Below are positions 46,925-58,060 of a DNA stretch of 64,000 nt, one piece after another. The notes beneath the pieces are model-generated. The model saw only the letters and a list, made by a program, of their open reading frames with translations, did no database searches and was not told where the DNA came from. The DNA is taken from contig NW_004624854.1 in the NCBI RefSeq assembly GCF_000247695.1, positions 4,628,322 to 4,692,321 on the forward strand, written 5' to 3'. Each line of letters starts with the position of its first letter. Position 1 is the stretch's first letter. This DNA is from Heterocephalus glaber (Eukaryota > Chordata > Mammalia > Rodentia > Bathyergidae). The position numbers and the translations under genes are program-made.

Positions 46925-47055
46925 TGGCTTTCTCCACGAGAATATAAACTCCTTGAATGCAAGGACAATTTTTGCTTTGTGCTCTGACGTATTCCAGGCG
47001 CCTGGGATAGTGCCAGGTGTATAGTTAGTTAGTGCTCAGCAATTCGAATGAGTGA
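46925..47055 (+). repeat. L2/MIR-type 3' end relic
   Basis: 'gagaatataaactccttgaa', 'gcaaggacaatttttgcttt' and 'agtgccaggtgtatagttag' followed by 'gtgctcagcaatt' are the shared 3' tail wording of L2 and related elements. Confidence 0.65.
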
Positions 47056-47129
47056 TTTGCCCACCCAGCTATGTTTCTCCTCTCCCCTGTCTTACTAAGA
47101 ACATCTCAGGATTTTTTGCTTGTTATTTC

Positions 47130-47280
47130 TGTTTGCTTTGGGGTGTTTTTGTTTTGTTTTGATTTTTGGTTATTTGAATCGAGGTCTCACTAGATAGCCC
47201 AGGCTGGCTTCAAACTTTTGATCCTCCTGCCTCAACCTCCAAGTGCTGGGATTACAGGCATGAGCCACCATGCCTGGCAA
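47130..47280 (-). repeat. B1 SINE, antisense
   Basis: A T-rich tail leads to 'gaggtctcactagatagccc', 'aagtgctgggattacaggca' and 'tgagccaccatgcctggc', a well preserved reversed B1. Confidence 0.93.
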
Positions 47281-47719
47281 AGATCTCAAGTTTCGATGGA
47301 GAAAATTTACCAGTCCTACAGAAACATTCAGTCTCCTTGTCCATAAAAGATCTCGAGGTAGGCTCGTGGCCCCACTTTTGGAAATCTGCAATGTACCCTT
47401 CAAAGGCTTGGTCCAGCTGAAACAGAGACACTTGGCCTTGCTTTGATCAAGCTTGTACTCTGCTATTAGACATGGGTTCCATAAGTGAGCATGTGGCTGG
47501 GGTTTCCGGCATGCATGGGGAAGAAAGGCTCTGCTTTTTTTTTTTCCAGTCAAAGCTGCTCAAGGGAGGCTGCAGTCCCTGGCTTGCTTCATCCATAATC
47601 GTCCTGTGTTTTGCTTGCACCTTGTCCCAGGCAGCATTGTCCCTAATTGCATCCCTCCTGGTTAGAAAGACGATGTTCTGCCCTTCCAAGTGTATAGTCC
47701 CTTTCTAATACAATGACAC
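47281..47719. other. Unique sequence, nothing recognised
   Basis: The minus-strand 127-codon frame 47170-47553 begins here and runs into the B1, so it is not supported. Confidence 0.5.
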
Positions 47720-47998
47720 CCCAAACTTAAAGGAGAAGTTTATGGTTCATGGCATCAGAGGGCTCAGTCCATGGTCAGACTGCTCCTAGGCCTGGCGGAG
47801 GAAGCTGCTCGACCCATGGCTGCCCAGAAGCAGAGAGAGCAGGGAGGCGCTGTGGGCAAGGATTCATCCTTCCAGGTCACACCCCAGGGACCCTCTTCGA
47901 ACCAAACCCCTAAGAGCTATAGCACCCCTAAGATCCAATCAACTTCCAAACACATGAGACTTTTGGAGAACATTTTAGATCTAAACCATAACACCTAG
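47720..47998 (-). mobile_element. MaLR-like LTR, antisense
   Basis: 'aggagaagtttatggttcat', 'ctcagtccatggtcagactg', 'ccatggctgcccagaagcag' and the terminal 'acattttagatctaaaccat' plus 'aacacc' are the reversed LTR. It is one of the more complete copies of this family here. Confidence 0.75.
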
Positions 47999-48155
47999 AA
48001 ATTCTGTAAGCTCTTTACTATTCTTTAATAAACCTTTTTATACCTTAAATTAACTAGAGTAGATTTGGATATCTGCATCAAGGAATGTGACAGGTGCAAG
48101 ATTTCTTTCTCCGTACTACTTTTCCTCCTTTGAACACAGAGTTGGTAAAGATGGA
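47999..48155. other. Short AT-rich spacer
   Basis: Nothing recognised. Confidence 0.5.
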
Positions 48156-48345
48156 ATGTCCAGCTAAGAGTGGTAGTACACACCTATAATCCCATTCTGG
48201 AAGGCTGAGGCAGGAGAATAGTAAGTTTAAGCCCAGTCTGGGCAATTTAGTGACTTAAAAAGACTATCTCAAAATAAAAAAAGGACTGGGAAAAAAGTTT
48301 AGTGTCAAGGCCCTGGGTTCAATCCCCAGTGCCACCAAAAAAGAG
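48156..48345 (+). repeat. B1-dID composite SINE
   Basis: The B1 half (gtggtagtacacacctataa, then gaggctgaggcaggagaata) is followed by an A-rich joint and an ID half ending 'gggttcaatccccagtgcca'. Confidence 0.9.
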
Positions 48346-49239
48346 TGATGTCCAGTGATGTCGCCACCTCTTCTGCTAATGCATAATAAGCCTGAGGGAG
48401 GAAGTTGGACTTTGACCTCAGCATGACTGAACACATGATTAAGTCATCAAAATAACCCAGGACTCATTACCTCCAGACTTCTTGCTACATGATAACCAGT
48501 GTCAGACAGGTTTTGTAAGCAGTTGGTGCATTTTCTGACACTTGATTAAACGCATACTGTTCTAAGTGGTGCGTAGAATTTAAGAAAAGACAGGCCCCTC
48601 AAAGGAACTGGGACATAAGCTCCAGATGCAGATAAAGTGAGGAGAGGCAGCTGCTCCTTCTAAGTCAGAGGAGCCCAGCTGTGGTGTGAATGAGTGGCTT
48701 ATTGCCGGGGTGACTCTCAGGGAGCCCACAGACACCCAGGAGGGCCATCCCCACCCCTGGTCCCTTCCCCACTGCCTCCACCCTGTGAGAAAGTTGGGGG
48801 TGGGCCAGGAGGCCGAATGAGCCCCCTTCAGCCCAGGACGACAGGCAGGGGCTGCCACAGCAAGAAAATCAAGAACCCCGCTTGGCCCCACCTCCCCTGT
48901 GGACAAGGCTCAAGGCTTTTGTGCCTGGAAGAAGCCCTGTCACTGCCCACGAAGAGGAAAATCCATGGGAAAAGGGACAGGAAGAGACAAGTCCTTCCCC
49001 AGGCCCTGGGGGGGTGGCAGCACAGTGCTTTCCCCTCAGACTCTGACTCCTCCCAGTGGAAGGAGAGGCAGAAGCATGGAAAACCAAATAGGTGACAGTG
49101 TGGTCAATCAGACTTTACAACCTTTGTGCTACTGAGAGACACAGTTAGAAAACAGAATAGCCAAGGCACACCCTGGAGGATATTTGCCAAACTCATGTCG
49201 GGTAAGGCATTTATACCTAGAATTAATAAACCATATAAT
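48346..49239. other. Unique sequence, nothing recognised
   Basis: Overlapping frames of 72-133 codons at 48580-49135 on both strands are GC-rich and unrecognisable. Confidence 0.45.
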
Positions 49240-50230
49240 TCATGCCTACAATCTTTTCACACATATCAAAAATTCATATGCTCTTTAAAAGTGGGCCAAA
49301 GATTTGAATAGAGACTGCAGAGAAGGTAGAGGGGTGGTACAGGAGCAGATGAAAGGTGCGTGACATCACTAGGTTTTCGGAAAGAGCAGCTTGTACCACC
49401 TGAGGGGACTGTCACTGCCACCCAGTGGGGTGGTCATGACTGTGCCAGCCACGCAGGCCAGGTGCATCGCAGCCCTGTTGTGAACACATTAGGACCACAG
49501 TGAGATGCGGCACCAGTCCTTGCACTTGGAAACTTCTCAAAAACCCAACAATACCAAGAGCTGGTGGGAGTACACGATGATGACAAACACACTTCAAACC
49601 TGCTTGTCAGCTTGTTATAAAACTAAGCACACACTTGTCCCATGTGTCAGCAACCCTATTCCTAGCTAACCAAAAGAAATGAAAATTTATAATGTTCATG
49701 CAAAAGCCTATAGTCATGCTTGTAGTGGCTTTATTATAATTGTACCAAAAATGAGAACCAGCTCAGTCCTTTTTGCACTAGGGATGCAACCTAGGGCCTT
49801 GCAATGCTAAGCAAGTGCTCTACCACTGAGCTGCACTCTCAGTAGCAAATGGTTTTTTAAAAGACTTGTGCACCCATGCAGTGGAGTGATGTTAAGCAGT
49901 AAGAATGAACAAACCACTGCTACACACAACGTGAATGAGTCTCAAACGCATTATGCTAAATAAAGCTATGCACTGTGTGGTTCCTTTTGAATCCTTGACT
50001 CGGGACAGTCTCAAAACATCAGTGCTGGCCCAGGGGTAGGGGTGAAATGTGTGGGTGGCTGGAAAGGGACACAGTGGCATTGGGGGGAAATGCAAGTGTT
50101 CTGTGTCTTGATTGTGGTGATGTTTGTACAATGGTGGCATTTGGTAAAATTTGTAAAACTGCTGCACGTTAAAAAGGGTGAATTTCATCATGTATGAGTT
50201 CAACCTCAATGTATCCAACTTTAAAAAGAG
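49240..50230 (+). mobile_element. Old L1M 3' portion with nested ID
   Basis: Readable pieces of late ORF2 and 3' UTR: 'aagtgggccaaagatttgaa', 'ccctattcctagctaaccaa', 'agtggctttattataattgt', 'gatgtttgtacaatggtggc' and 'ttaaaaagggtgaatttcat'. An antisense ID interrupts it at 49768-49846. Too degraded for any coding frame. Confidence 0.78.
49768..49846 (-). repeat. ID SINE, antisense, nested in L1
   Basis: 'tgcactagggatgcaaccta', 'gggccttgcaatgctaagca' and 'agtgctctaccactgagctg' are a reversed ID body. L1 wording resumes on both sides. Confidence 0.9.
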
Positions 50231-52205
50231 AGTGTGTGTGTGCAAAGAAGACAGTTAATCTAAGCCTCTGAGATCTGAAATTCCCCGCGGTAAAAGGGCT
50301 GAGAAATACTCTTTCCATCCTCACTTTCCTCAACCCTTTAAACACCAGTGATTTGTGCCCCCACCAGTGTCGTGGAACATTCTGGAGCAGAGCAAAGTGG
50401 GGGGTGGCAGCCTTGTTGGGTCACTGCTCAGTGAGGCTTGAGATGGCAGCATGACATTGAGGGAGGACAACAGTTCAGGGCAGTGGGACCCGGGCAAGAG
50501 GGGACCACAGGAGGTGCAGTGAGGGACCAGGGGGAAGTGACCACTGCGGGCTAACCCTGGGGCAGAAGCGAGTGAAGCTCCCCTTTTCTCCAAAGCCCCC
50601 AGAGAAGGTGACCTTTGAGGGGACATCAGCAGACCCTGGACTGTCACCCCCCGCCCAGCAGTCCAATGTCTCAGCTGTCTTCCTCCAGCACATCCATCAA
50701 GTGGTATTAACCTTGCACCAGAGAAGTATAAACACAGCCCTAACTCAATGACTGCCTTTTTCTTCGCTTTGCTCTCTTTTGCTTTGTGAATTATCAAAAC
50801 TACAGTAGCTACCTTAAGCATTTGTTCCACTGAACGTTAAAGAATACCAAAATCCATCTCTGCTATCAACTATGGTGTGAATACTCTCGGTTCGCGTTGT
50901 GAAAAGTGAATGGCGTCTTTTTGTTACAAATGACGAAAGATGCGACTTGGACAAGAGTTCCAGTGCTGCTTTTTAGAAATACTTTCTTATGCAAATCATT
51001 TAGCTTCAGGATTTTATTTGATTTAGATCTGCTTTTCACAAACAGGTATGCTGTGGACAACTAGCTCTACTCTGCACATTTGGAAAGAGGAAGAGAAAGA
51101 AGCAACTTGGCCCAACTGGTCTGAGAAATGTGGCCCCGTGTGGCATTTCTGCTTGGTTCATGCAACGCAATCTTCCACACGTCTGAGAATCTGCCAGGCA
51201 GGAAGCTGGTTTAGCTGAGTTCTAGCAGACTGTGAGCCCAGGGCGCCAGCACCAGGTATGTTTTGCCGAGTGCCCCTCCAGCTCCCAGTGACATACGGAC
51301 ATTCTGCCATTTTTTAAAATGAAGCCAGTATTTCCCACGTTTTATGTGAGCAGGGAATTCTTTCCTGCTGTAACATCTGGGGAACAGCCCGCGTATCAGT
51401 ATTCTCAGCAATTGCTGATTCAGCTATTAAGAAACAAAATCAATGCACAACTTAAAAGGAAAAATTTGCATTCCCAAAAGGAAAGGAAATTCTTGTAAAA
51501 AGGCTCTGGATGTCCTAACTGTCAGATGTGGGTACATTCTCTACTGTTTAGAATTTTGCCAGAATGTGGTAAGTTACACAGTTCTCAAATCTAGACGCTT
51601 TTAAAACTTTTTGGAGGCATCAGGGAGTTCATTCGAATAATATTCAACTTTTCATCCACTGTCATGTCATATTTTTAAATGACAGAGGGAAAAATAACGC
51701 GGGGAAACCTACAAGTTATATCTTTCCTAGGGGCTCCAAAAGTTCAGTTGATCATCACCCTTTTAAGATTGATTTTCACAACTTATCTGGTCCCAGAAGG
51801 GACTGGAAATGCGAACTGTCGGAATAGATTCAGGAGGCCTGGCTCCAGCTCTGCAGCAATTAGACAGTGGGGACAGCCCAAGTCCTGTAGTGCTGCAGGA
51901 CTGTGGGGAGGGGAGGAGCTGGGGCAGCGGGGCTGCAGAGGGTGGGGAAAGGCTGGCGGGTGATGCATGCGGTGTCCTGGCCGGCCACCAGGATGTGTGG
52001 CTCCAGGCCACCTCCTCTCCTCAGCATTCTTTATTGTCAGAGTTGGAAATGTCAACAGAAATAACAGCGATTCTCCAAAGAGAGAGAGTTTATCCAGGAG
52101 TAGCACTGCAATGGGGTTGTGTGTACCATAGTAAATTATGCGCATATTCAAGGAAGGTGAGGCAAGGGACAGTTTTTAAAAACAAACTGAGGAGTATTAT
52201 GTAAG
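50231..52205. other. Unique sequence, nothing recognised
   Basis: About 2 kb. The 166-codon minus-strand frame 50330-50830 and the frames at 51679-52204 have no recognisable family. No repeat was identified. Confidence 0.45.
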
Positions 52206-52330
52206 TTGTGGGGGCTTGTTTTTAAAGAGGAGAAGTTTATTTTGGCTCATGTTTCTAGTCCATAGTTGGCTGGTTCCAAGGCAGGAAAGCATGGTGGAAG
52301 GGCCTGGGTGGAGGAGAGCTGCTCAACTCA
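52206..52330 (-). mobile_element. MaLR-like LTR fragment, antisense, cut off by L1
   Basis: 'gagaagtttattttggctca', 'tagtccatagttggctggtt' and 'agagctgctcaactcatgg' are the reversed LTR 3' half. The sequence switches to L1 exactly at about 52330. Confidence 0.72.
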
Positions 52331-53424
52331 TGGAGAACAAGAAGCAATTTGGCTTCATTGACTTTTTGTATTGTTCTCTTACTCTCCATTCCATTGATTT
52401 CTGCTCTGATCTTTATAATTTCCTCCCTTGTATGAGCTTTGGGTTTGTCCTGCTCTTCTTTTTCTGGAAGCTTGAGGTTCATCGTCAGGTTGTTTAATTG
52501 GGCTTGCTCTGTTTTCCTAATATGCATATTCACTGCTATGAATTTGCCTTGTAAGACTGCTTTCATTGTGTCCCATAGATTCCAATATGTTGTATTGTCA
52601 TTGTCATTTAATTGTAGGAACTGTCTGATTTCTTCTTGAATTTCTTCTGTGACCCATTGGTTATTCAGAAGTGTGTTGTGCAGTTTTCATGTGTTTATGA
52701 AATTCTTTCAGTTTCTTTTGCTGTTGATCTCCAATTTTGTTGCACTATGGTCTGACAATATATAGGGGAAAACTTCAATTCCTTTGCACATGCTTAAACA
52801 TGTTCTATGAGCAAGTATATGGTCTACTTTGGAGAATGACCCATGTGCAGCTGAAAAGAACGTGTATTCTGATTTTGCAGGATGGAACACTCTGTAAACA
52901 TCTGTTAAGTTCATTTGTTCAAGAATTTGAGTTCTAGCATTTTGTTTGTTTTTTGTCTAGTTGATCTATTTGTGAGAGTGGGGTATTAAGGTCCCCCACT
53001 ACTATTGTATTCGTGTTTATTTGATTTTTCATGTCCGTTAGTATTTGTTTTATATAGTTGGGTGCACTAGTGTTTGGTGCTTATATATTAATGATTGTCA
53101 TCTCTTCCTCTTGGACTGTTCCCTTTACAAGGATGTAGTGTCCTTCTTCGTCTCTCTTAATCAGTGTTGGTTTGAAATCCACTCGATCTGCAAAGAGGAT
53201 AGCTACTCCTGTTTTTGGGGGGTTCCTGTCACATGGAATGTTATTTTCCACCCTTTAACTTCCAGTCTATGAGTTTCTTTTCGAATTAAGTGTGTTTCTT
53301 GTATGCAGCATATTGTTGGATCTTGCTTCTTGACCCATTCTGCCAGTCTATTTCTTTTGATTGGTGAATTGAGACCATTAACATTGATAGTTATAACTGA
53401 TCCATATTGACTTATCCTTGTCAT
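52331..53424 (-). pseudogene. L1 ORF2 remnant: endonuclease domain plus linker, reverse transcriptase absent
   Basis: ORF2 encodes the endonuclease/reverse transcriptase that nicks target DNA and primes L1 insertion. The start at 53424 opens with ITINVNGLN, giving the catalytic Asn14, and CCIQETH gives Glu43. Later, in other frames, come VGDLN (metal-binding Asp and Asn, codons near 52985-52993), KVDHIL, and LSDHSATKLE near 52747-52755. The codon expected to encode the conserved Tyr of the IYAPNT motif is a stop (TAA, read at 53081-53083 in reverse). Several frameshifts are present. Downstream only the linker (TIQKVNEAK) remains before the sequence ends at an LTR fragment, so the reverse transcriptase and 3' end are missing. 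ORF1 lies 35 bp upstream, the usual L1 layout. Dead copy. Confidence 0.88.
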
Positions 53425-53459
53425 GATTTTTCTTTTTGTTGGACTCTCCCCCTTTGCAT

Positions 53460-54508
53460 TTAATTTCTTGTCATGCTTGATGGATTCATTCTGTTGGGCT
53501 CCCTGGGGTTGTGATCCTTGTTGTCTTTTCCTAGGGTATTGTCTAAAAATTTTTGGAGTGCTGGTTTGGTATTTGTGAAGTTCCTAAGGTGCTCTTTGTC
53601 ATGAAAGTATCTTATTTTTCCATCAATTTTGAAAGATAGTTTTGCAGGGTACATCAATCTGGGTTGGAGGCTCTTTTCCTTTAGGGCTTGAAATACCTCA
53701 CTCCAAGCTCTTCTTGCCTTGAGGGTTTGCATTGAAAATCTGCTGTGAGTCTGATGGAATTTCCTTTGTATGTGATTTGTTTCTTTTCTCTAACTGCTTG
53801 TAGAATTTTGTCCTTCTGTTGGGTTTCCAGAATCTTAACAATTATATGCCTATGTGTAGATTTTTTTTTTATTACAGCTAGTTGGAGTCCTATATACCTC
53901 ACTTACCTGTATGTCAAGTTCTTTTCCCCTGCTTGGGAAGTTCTCTGCCAATACTTCTGTGAACAGTTTTTTTTATGTCATCTGCACTCTCTTCTGTTTC
54001 TTCATTGACTCGGATCAGTCTTACGTTATTCTTCTTTCCATCTCCTAGCAGCTGCTGGATTGATTTCTTGTGGTCTCTTACTGTTTTAAAGAATTTTTTC
54101 TTTTCCTGGTCACTAATTGCAATCTTATCTTCTATATCTGAAATTCTGTCCTTACATTGACTCATTCTGCTGTGTAAACTTTCAATGTAGTTTTAATCTC
54201 CTGGAAATCTGTTTGCATCTGTTTTATGGATTCTATTTCATATGTTTGGATTCCATCATGTTCCTCGGCTCCTCTATTTTTTTATCTGTGTCCTCTCTAG
54301 ATTTATTAGTCATGTCTTACACTATGGGCACAATCTCTGCTGTTATCTGGGAAATTATTTCTGATTTCATTTATTCCAGATCCTCTTTTGTTGCCAGCTC
54401 AGGGAGTCCAGGTGTTTCAGTATCAGATTGTTCCATCTCGTTTCCCTTTGAGGTTGCTTTAGGTGATCTGGGAGTCTGGTTTTGAGACTTGTTTAAGCAT
54501 CTTCTCAT
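53460..54508 (-). pseudogene. L1 ORF1 remnant (RNA-binding chaperone)
   Basis: ORF1 encodes the trimeric nucleic-acid chaperone of the L1 RNP. The start is taken at MRRCLNKSQNQ (54508), although the frame is open to 54586. In order I see a charged coiled-coil piece (DRISDIEDKI, then EKKKFFKTVRDHKKS), the RRM-like part (NNVRLIRVNEETEE, ILETQQKDKILQAVREK, RLTADF) and the C-terminal domain (PRLMYPAKLSF, FHDKEHLRNF, TKPALQKFL). These pieces occupy at least three different reading frames, so multiple frameshifts inactivate it. The C-terminal frame stops at 53460, 35 bp before ORF2, consistent with one L1 copy. Confidence 0.88.
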
Positions 54509-55884
54509 TTCAATAAGGAGGTGGGGATGTGTGCTGTTGGCACTCATGAGGCTCACCTCCTCAGTGCTGGGGGCAGTGGTAGGCAACCCAGAAGGTTCTG
54601 TATTGACTCCTCCAACTGGCCTTGCTCTGGGACCCAGAGCTGCTACTTCGTTCCTCCCTATGGAAGTGTAGCAGGAGGCTAGGGCATGGGAATGAGGCTG
54701 GAGCAGCTGGCACAGCCTCCCAGTTGAGAAGACTTATTAAATGTGTGCAAAGAACAGCACTTTTTATGATAGTTCTTGTCACCCTTCTTGTTACCTGGCT
54801 TTATTTTGTGTGTGTGTTAGGGCTTAACAGAAACGAGTCCATCTGATTTCTTTCCTAGGATTGTTTTTTCTTTACCTCAGAGGTTTTGCAGAGAGGTGCT
54901 GACAACATGTATTTGCCTGGACAGGATGAGAGAGCTTCCTGGTCCCTCCTGCACCACCTCACTTCCTTGTGGATTGCCACATTCAAGAAGAGGCACAGGG
55001 ATTGGCAGCCCCAGGCTTCTGATTCCTGGAGATCCTACATGAATCACTCAGGGAGTGAGCAAGGGAATGTGTGGAAGAGGAGTCACCAACCAGTCACACA
55101 GAGGGTTAATCACATCTCAAAGATGGAAGTGGGACAGGGAAGAGGTTCAGGCAGAGATCTAGGGGAAGTCTGTCTTTTGTGTTCATGGTATGCTCAGTGG
55201 GCTACTGGCAGGAACTGGGTGCAGAGGGAGGCCAGCTCTGTTCCTCCACCTCCATAGCAGGCCCTACAAAGACCTGAATAAGGTAATAGTCACTGTGTTT
55301 CCCCTGCTTTTAAAACCTCACACTTCTCACCAACTCTAACACACACTAGGAGGAAGGAGATTCTGGAAAACAAAGTTCTCTGCTTTGGTAAGTCGACAAG
55401 CACAGTCCACTCCATACTGGCTGTGAGTGCAGCAGGCTGACCACATGCAGTGGACAGGAAGCCCCTCTGCCCAGCATGGCCCCAGGGTCCAGCTCTCAGA
55501 GCTCTACAAGCTTCTCTCTGGTCATTGGTCTTTGTTCTCCCACTTTTTCCTAGATGATACCTGGACACTGTCTGCACCCAATGTCACTGATTGTCAGAGT
55601 ACTGCCAAAATTAAAAGCAGTGTCAATAAACCATGACTCACAAATGCCCTGTTCTCCAAATCCTCTACTTAGATGACCAGATGTCCCATGTAGGCAGACC
55701 TGTAGCTTTCACAGCAGAAACTTTAGACTCAGAGGTGTAATCCAAGTCTTGATTAGCAAGTTATGTCAGCATGAATAAGTTATCTGGTCTCCCTGCCTCA
55801 GTTTCCCTATGGCTAACTTGAGAAGATAGAGAAGATGATAAGGAACTTTCAAGTGTGAGCAACCCAAACTAATAATTCATAATT
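54509..55884. other. Possible L1 5' UTR, then unrecognised sequence
   Basis: The first 100-200 bp after ORF1 is GC-richer and may be L1 5' UTR, but no family feature fixes its end. A frame at 54886-55257 (123 codons) and others have no recognisable features. Confidence 0.4.
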
Positions 55885-56153
55885 TGAAATAGGAAGAAAA
55901 GGTCCAAAGGGGTAGGGGAAGTGGGAGAGGAAGGGGAAAGGAAAGAAGGGAAAGGAAAAATTTTGAGAAAAGGAAAAAATGGAAACAAAGTCTTTGTAAA
56001 TAGGGAAAGGTGGAGGGGGTGAAGGGTGCACAGGTAATGGGGAAAAAATAAGAATCAAGATACATCATGTACAGGTACAAGCACCCAATGATAAATGTAA
56101 ATGTACTGCATACCTAAAATGTACCAATAAAAGAATTTAAGCAAAAAAAAAAA
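55885..56153 (+). mobile_element. Polypurine L1 3' end
   Basis: A long G/A tract (gtgggagaggaaggggaaag and onward) is followed by 'aatggaaacaaagtctttgt', 'gtacaagcacccaatgataa' and 'aaaatgtaccaataaaagaa', with a short A-tail. It is the reverse-complement counterpart of 63251-63580. The frames 55849-56080 on the minus strand are translations of this repeat, not genes. Confidence 0.75.
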
Positions 56154-57859
56154 GTTTGAACAACCCACAATTTTGCACATGTGCAAATTTGACGTCTGGA
56201 GCACCAAGTCAGCTATTTCACACAGCGAAGAAAATTCTGCCTGTGCGTGGAAAAGAAAAGGCCAAATCCATCTTTCTCATTAGTGGCACCAGATTCTGCT
56301 ACCTCAGCTGGGTGCTGTCCAGTCACCTACAATAATGACCTCCTTCCCAGCTCCAAGCCGCTGCCTGGCTCAGGCTGAAGTCGCCGTGGTTATGAGTCAC
56401 CAGTTCTTAGAGCTAGGAGTGGAAAGAGGCCATTTGCCTTCCCTTGCTGGCTTTCTGAGGCCTGGTCTCTTCCCAAAGAGAAAATGGTATTGTGGCTGTT
56501 AAGTATCACATCCTATTTTCTCTTAAACTGTGGCTTTAGAAGTGAATCCCTACTCCTCCAAGAGGAAAATCCTAGATTTATAGTTTTAGTCTGTGCTTTC
56601 CGTTGTTGAGTCACCGGCTCCTTCCTTCATGGTACACCAGGTCAGAGCAAACACACAGAATCTGATCACTGATTCAGTCTGCCCTATCTGGGCAGTCCTG
56701 GCATTTTGCTTTCACTAAATGTTCGCAGGGCTTCAAGCCAGGCTTTGCAATATTAGCACACTGTAGGGCTGTGCTTCAGACAGGTACACTCAGGCTGGCC
56801 CTGGCTGGGCTTCTCTGTTGTGTGTAATAAATGCTCCTAGACAGCCCTGTCCCTGCTGCTGCCAGGGAAGTCAGGGAGGAGCTGGTGCCAAACCTGCTTC
56901 TAGAGGGCCACGCCCAACTTGGCCACTGCTGCCTCATTTCCAAGTTTGAGAGGAAGCAGGAACTGCAATTTGCAGACTGTAGAAAGATCTTGGGAGCAGA
57001 TCAAAGGCTGGATGGAGATGGAAACCCGAGTGGCGTCTTTTCCAACGCAGCATAACGGGCCCCAGGGAATGGGGCAAAGCAGAGGCCTGGACAGTGTCAC
57101 TGTCAAAATGTGGTCTCCGGAGATGAAGGGTGAGGCTGAGAGTAGATCCTGGGGATCCAAAGTGAGCCCAGGAGAGGCAGGAGCATGGAGGAGTGGAGGG
57201 AGGCAAACTTGGAGGAAGCAGCACAGAATTCAAAGGTGCTTTTAACAGCAGCATAAGCTCTGTTAAAAGCCCACCGGAAGCTATCCCATGGTCATCTGCT
57301 GTCTAGAGGAGTGGGGAGGCAGACACAGGATCCATTTCCCTTCCAACTCCCAGAGGAGGAGACACTTGAGCTGCTCCTAAAGGCTGAGTTGCGGTGAATT
57401 CCTGAAACTGCGAGGCTGTGAAGCCAGTCTGGGCCATCCTCATTCCACTGCCCACAAGTTGTGCCATCTTGTGCCCAGCCGTGTCGCTGCCCCCCTTGTC
57501 CACAGGGCTCACTTATCCACACATCTTTGCAGCAGGCTGTGTTGAATAAAGCAGGGAGGAGTTCCTGCTCCCTGCAGCTCCCTTCCAGTGGGCGAGAATG
57601 ATAATAACACCCACCTGGCGGGATGTCATGACGGTCAAGGAGTGAATGCGTGTCACCCAAGCAAAACTGTGACAGAGTGTAATAGACACCCAACACATGC
57701 TGGCTACTTCACTGAGGGCCAAGGGAGCAGGAAAGGATTTTGGAAGTACGGGAGTCAAGAAGTTAATTGTGGCTATCATGTCGGACACCTACAGTGAAGG
57801 TGAAAGGCAACTGCCCCCACACCCTGGTCCTCTCCTACTCAGGCTGAGAGGGAGCAGGA
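56154..57859. other. Unique sequence, nothing recognised
   Basis: Overlapping frames at 56831-57254 and 57292-57797 on both strands show no family features. No transposon was identified. Confidence 0.45.
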
Positions 57860-58060
57860 TTCAGGCACTTGCTTGCTATGTGACTCTGTAACTGGAGCTC
57901 TCTGTGCCTCTGTTTCCCCACCCATGAAATGGAGATAACAAGATCTATCTGCAAAGCCAATGGGAAGATTAAGCAAGTTAATCTTCTTAGGCTCTTAGAA
58001 CCCTGCTGTCACAATTCAGGAAGCATCTGATAAATCTAAATTGCAATTAATCGCCCTTAT
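57860..58060 (+). repeat. MIR SINE relic
   Basis: 'ttgctatgtgactctgtaac', 'gcctctgtttccccacccat', 'gaaatggagataacaagatc' and a final 'aagcatctgataaatctaaa' follow the MIR core in sense orientation. Confidence 0.75.

Noticed and set aside
50330..50830. 166-codon minus-strand frame
   Set aside because: No domain, mixed composition, and a second overlapping minus-strand frame in another register.
55849..56080. Peptide similar to one at 63358-63579, suggesting a small protein family
   Set aside because: Both are translations of the C/T-rich strand of the same L1 3' end. The similarity comes from the repeat.
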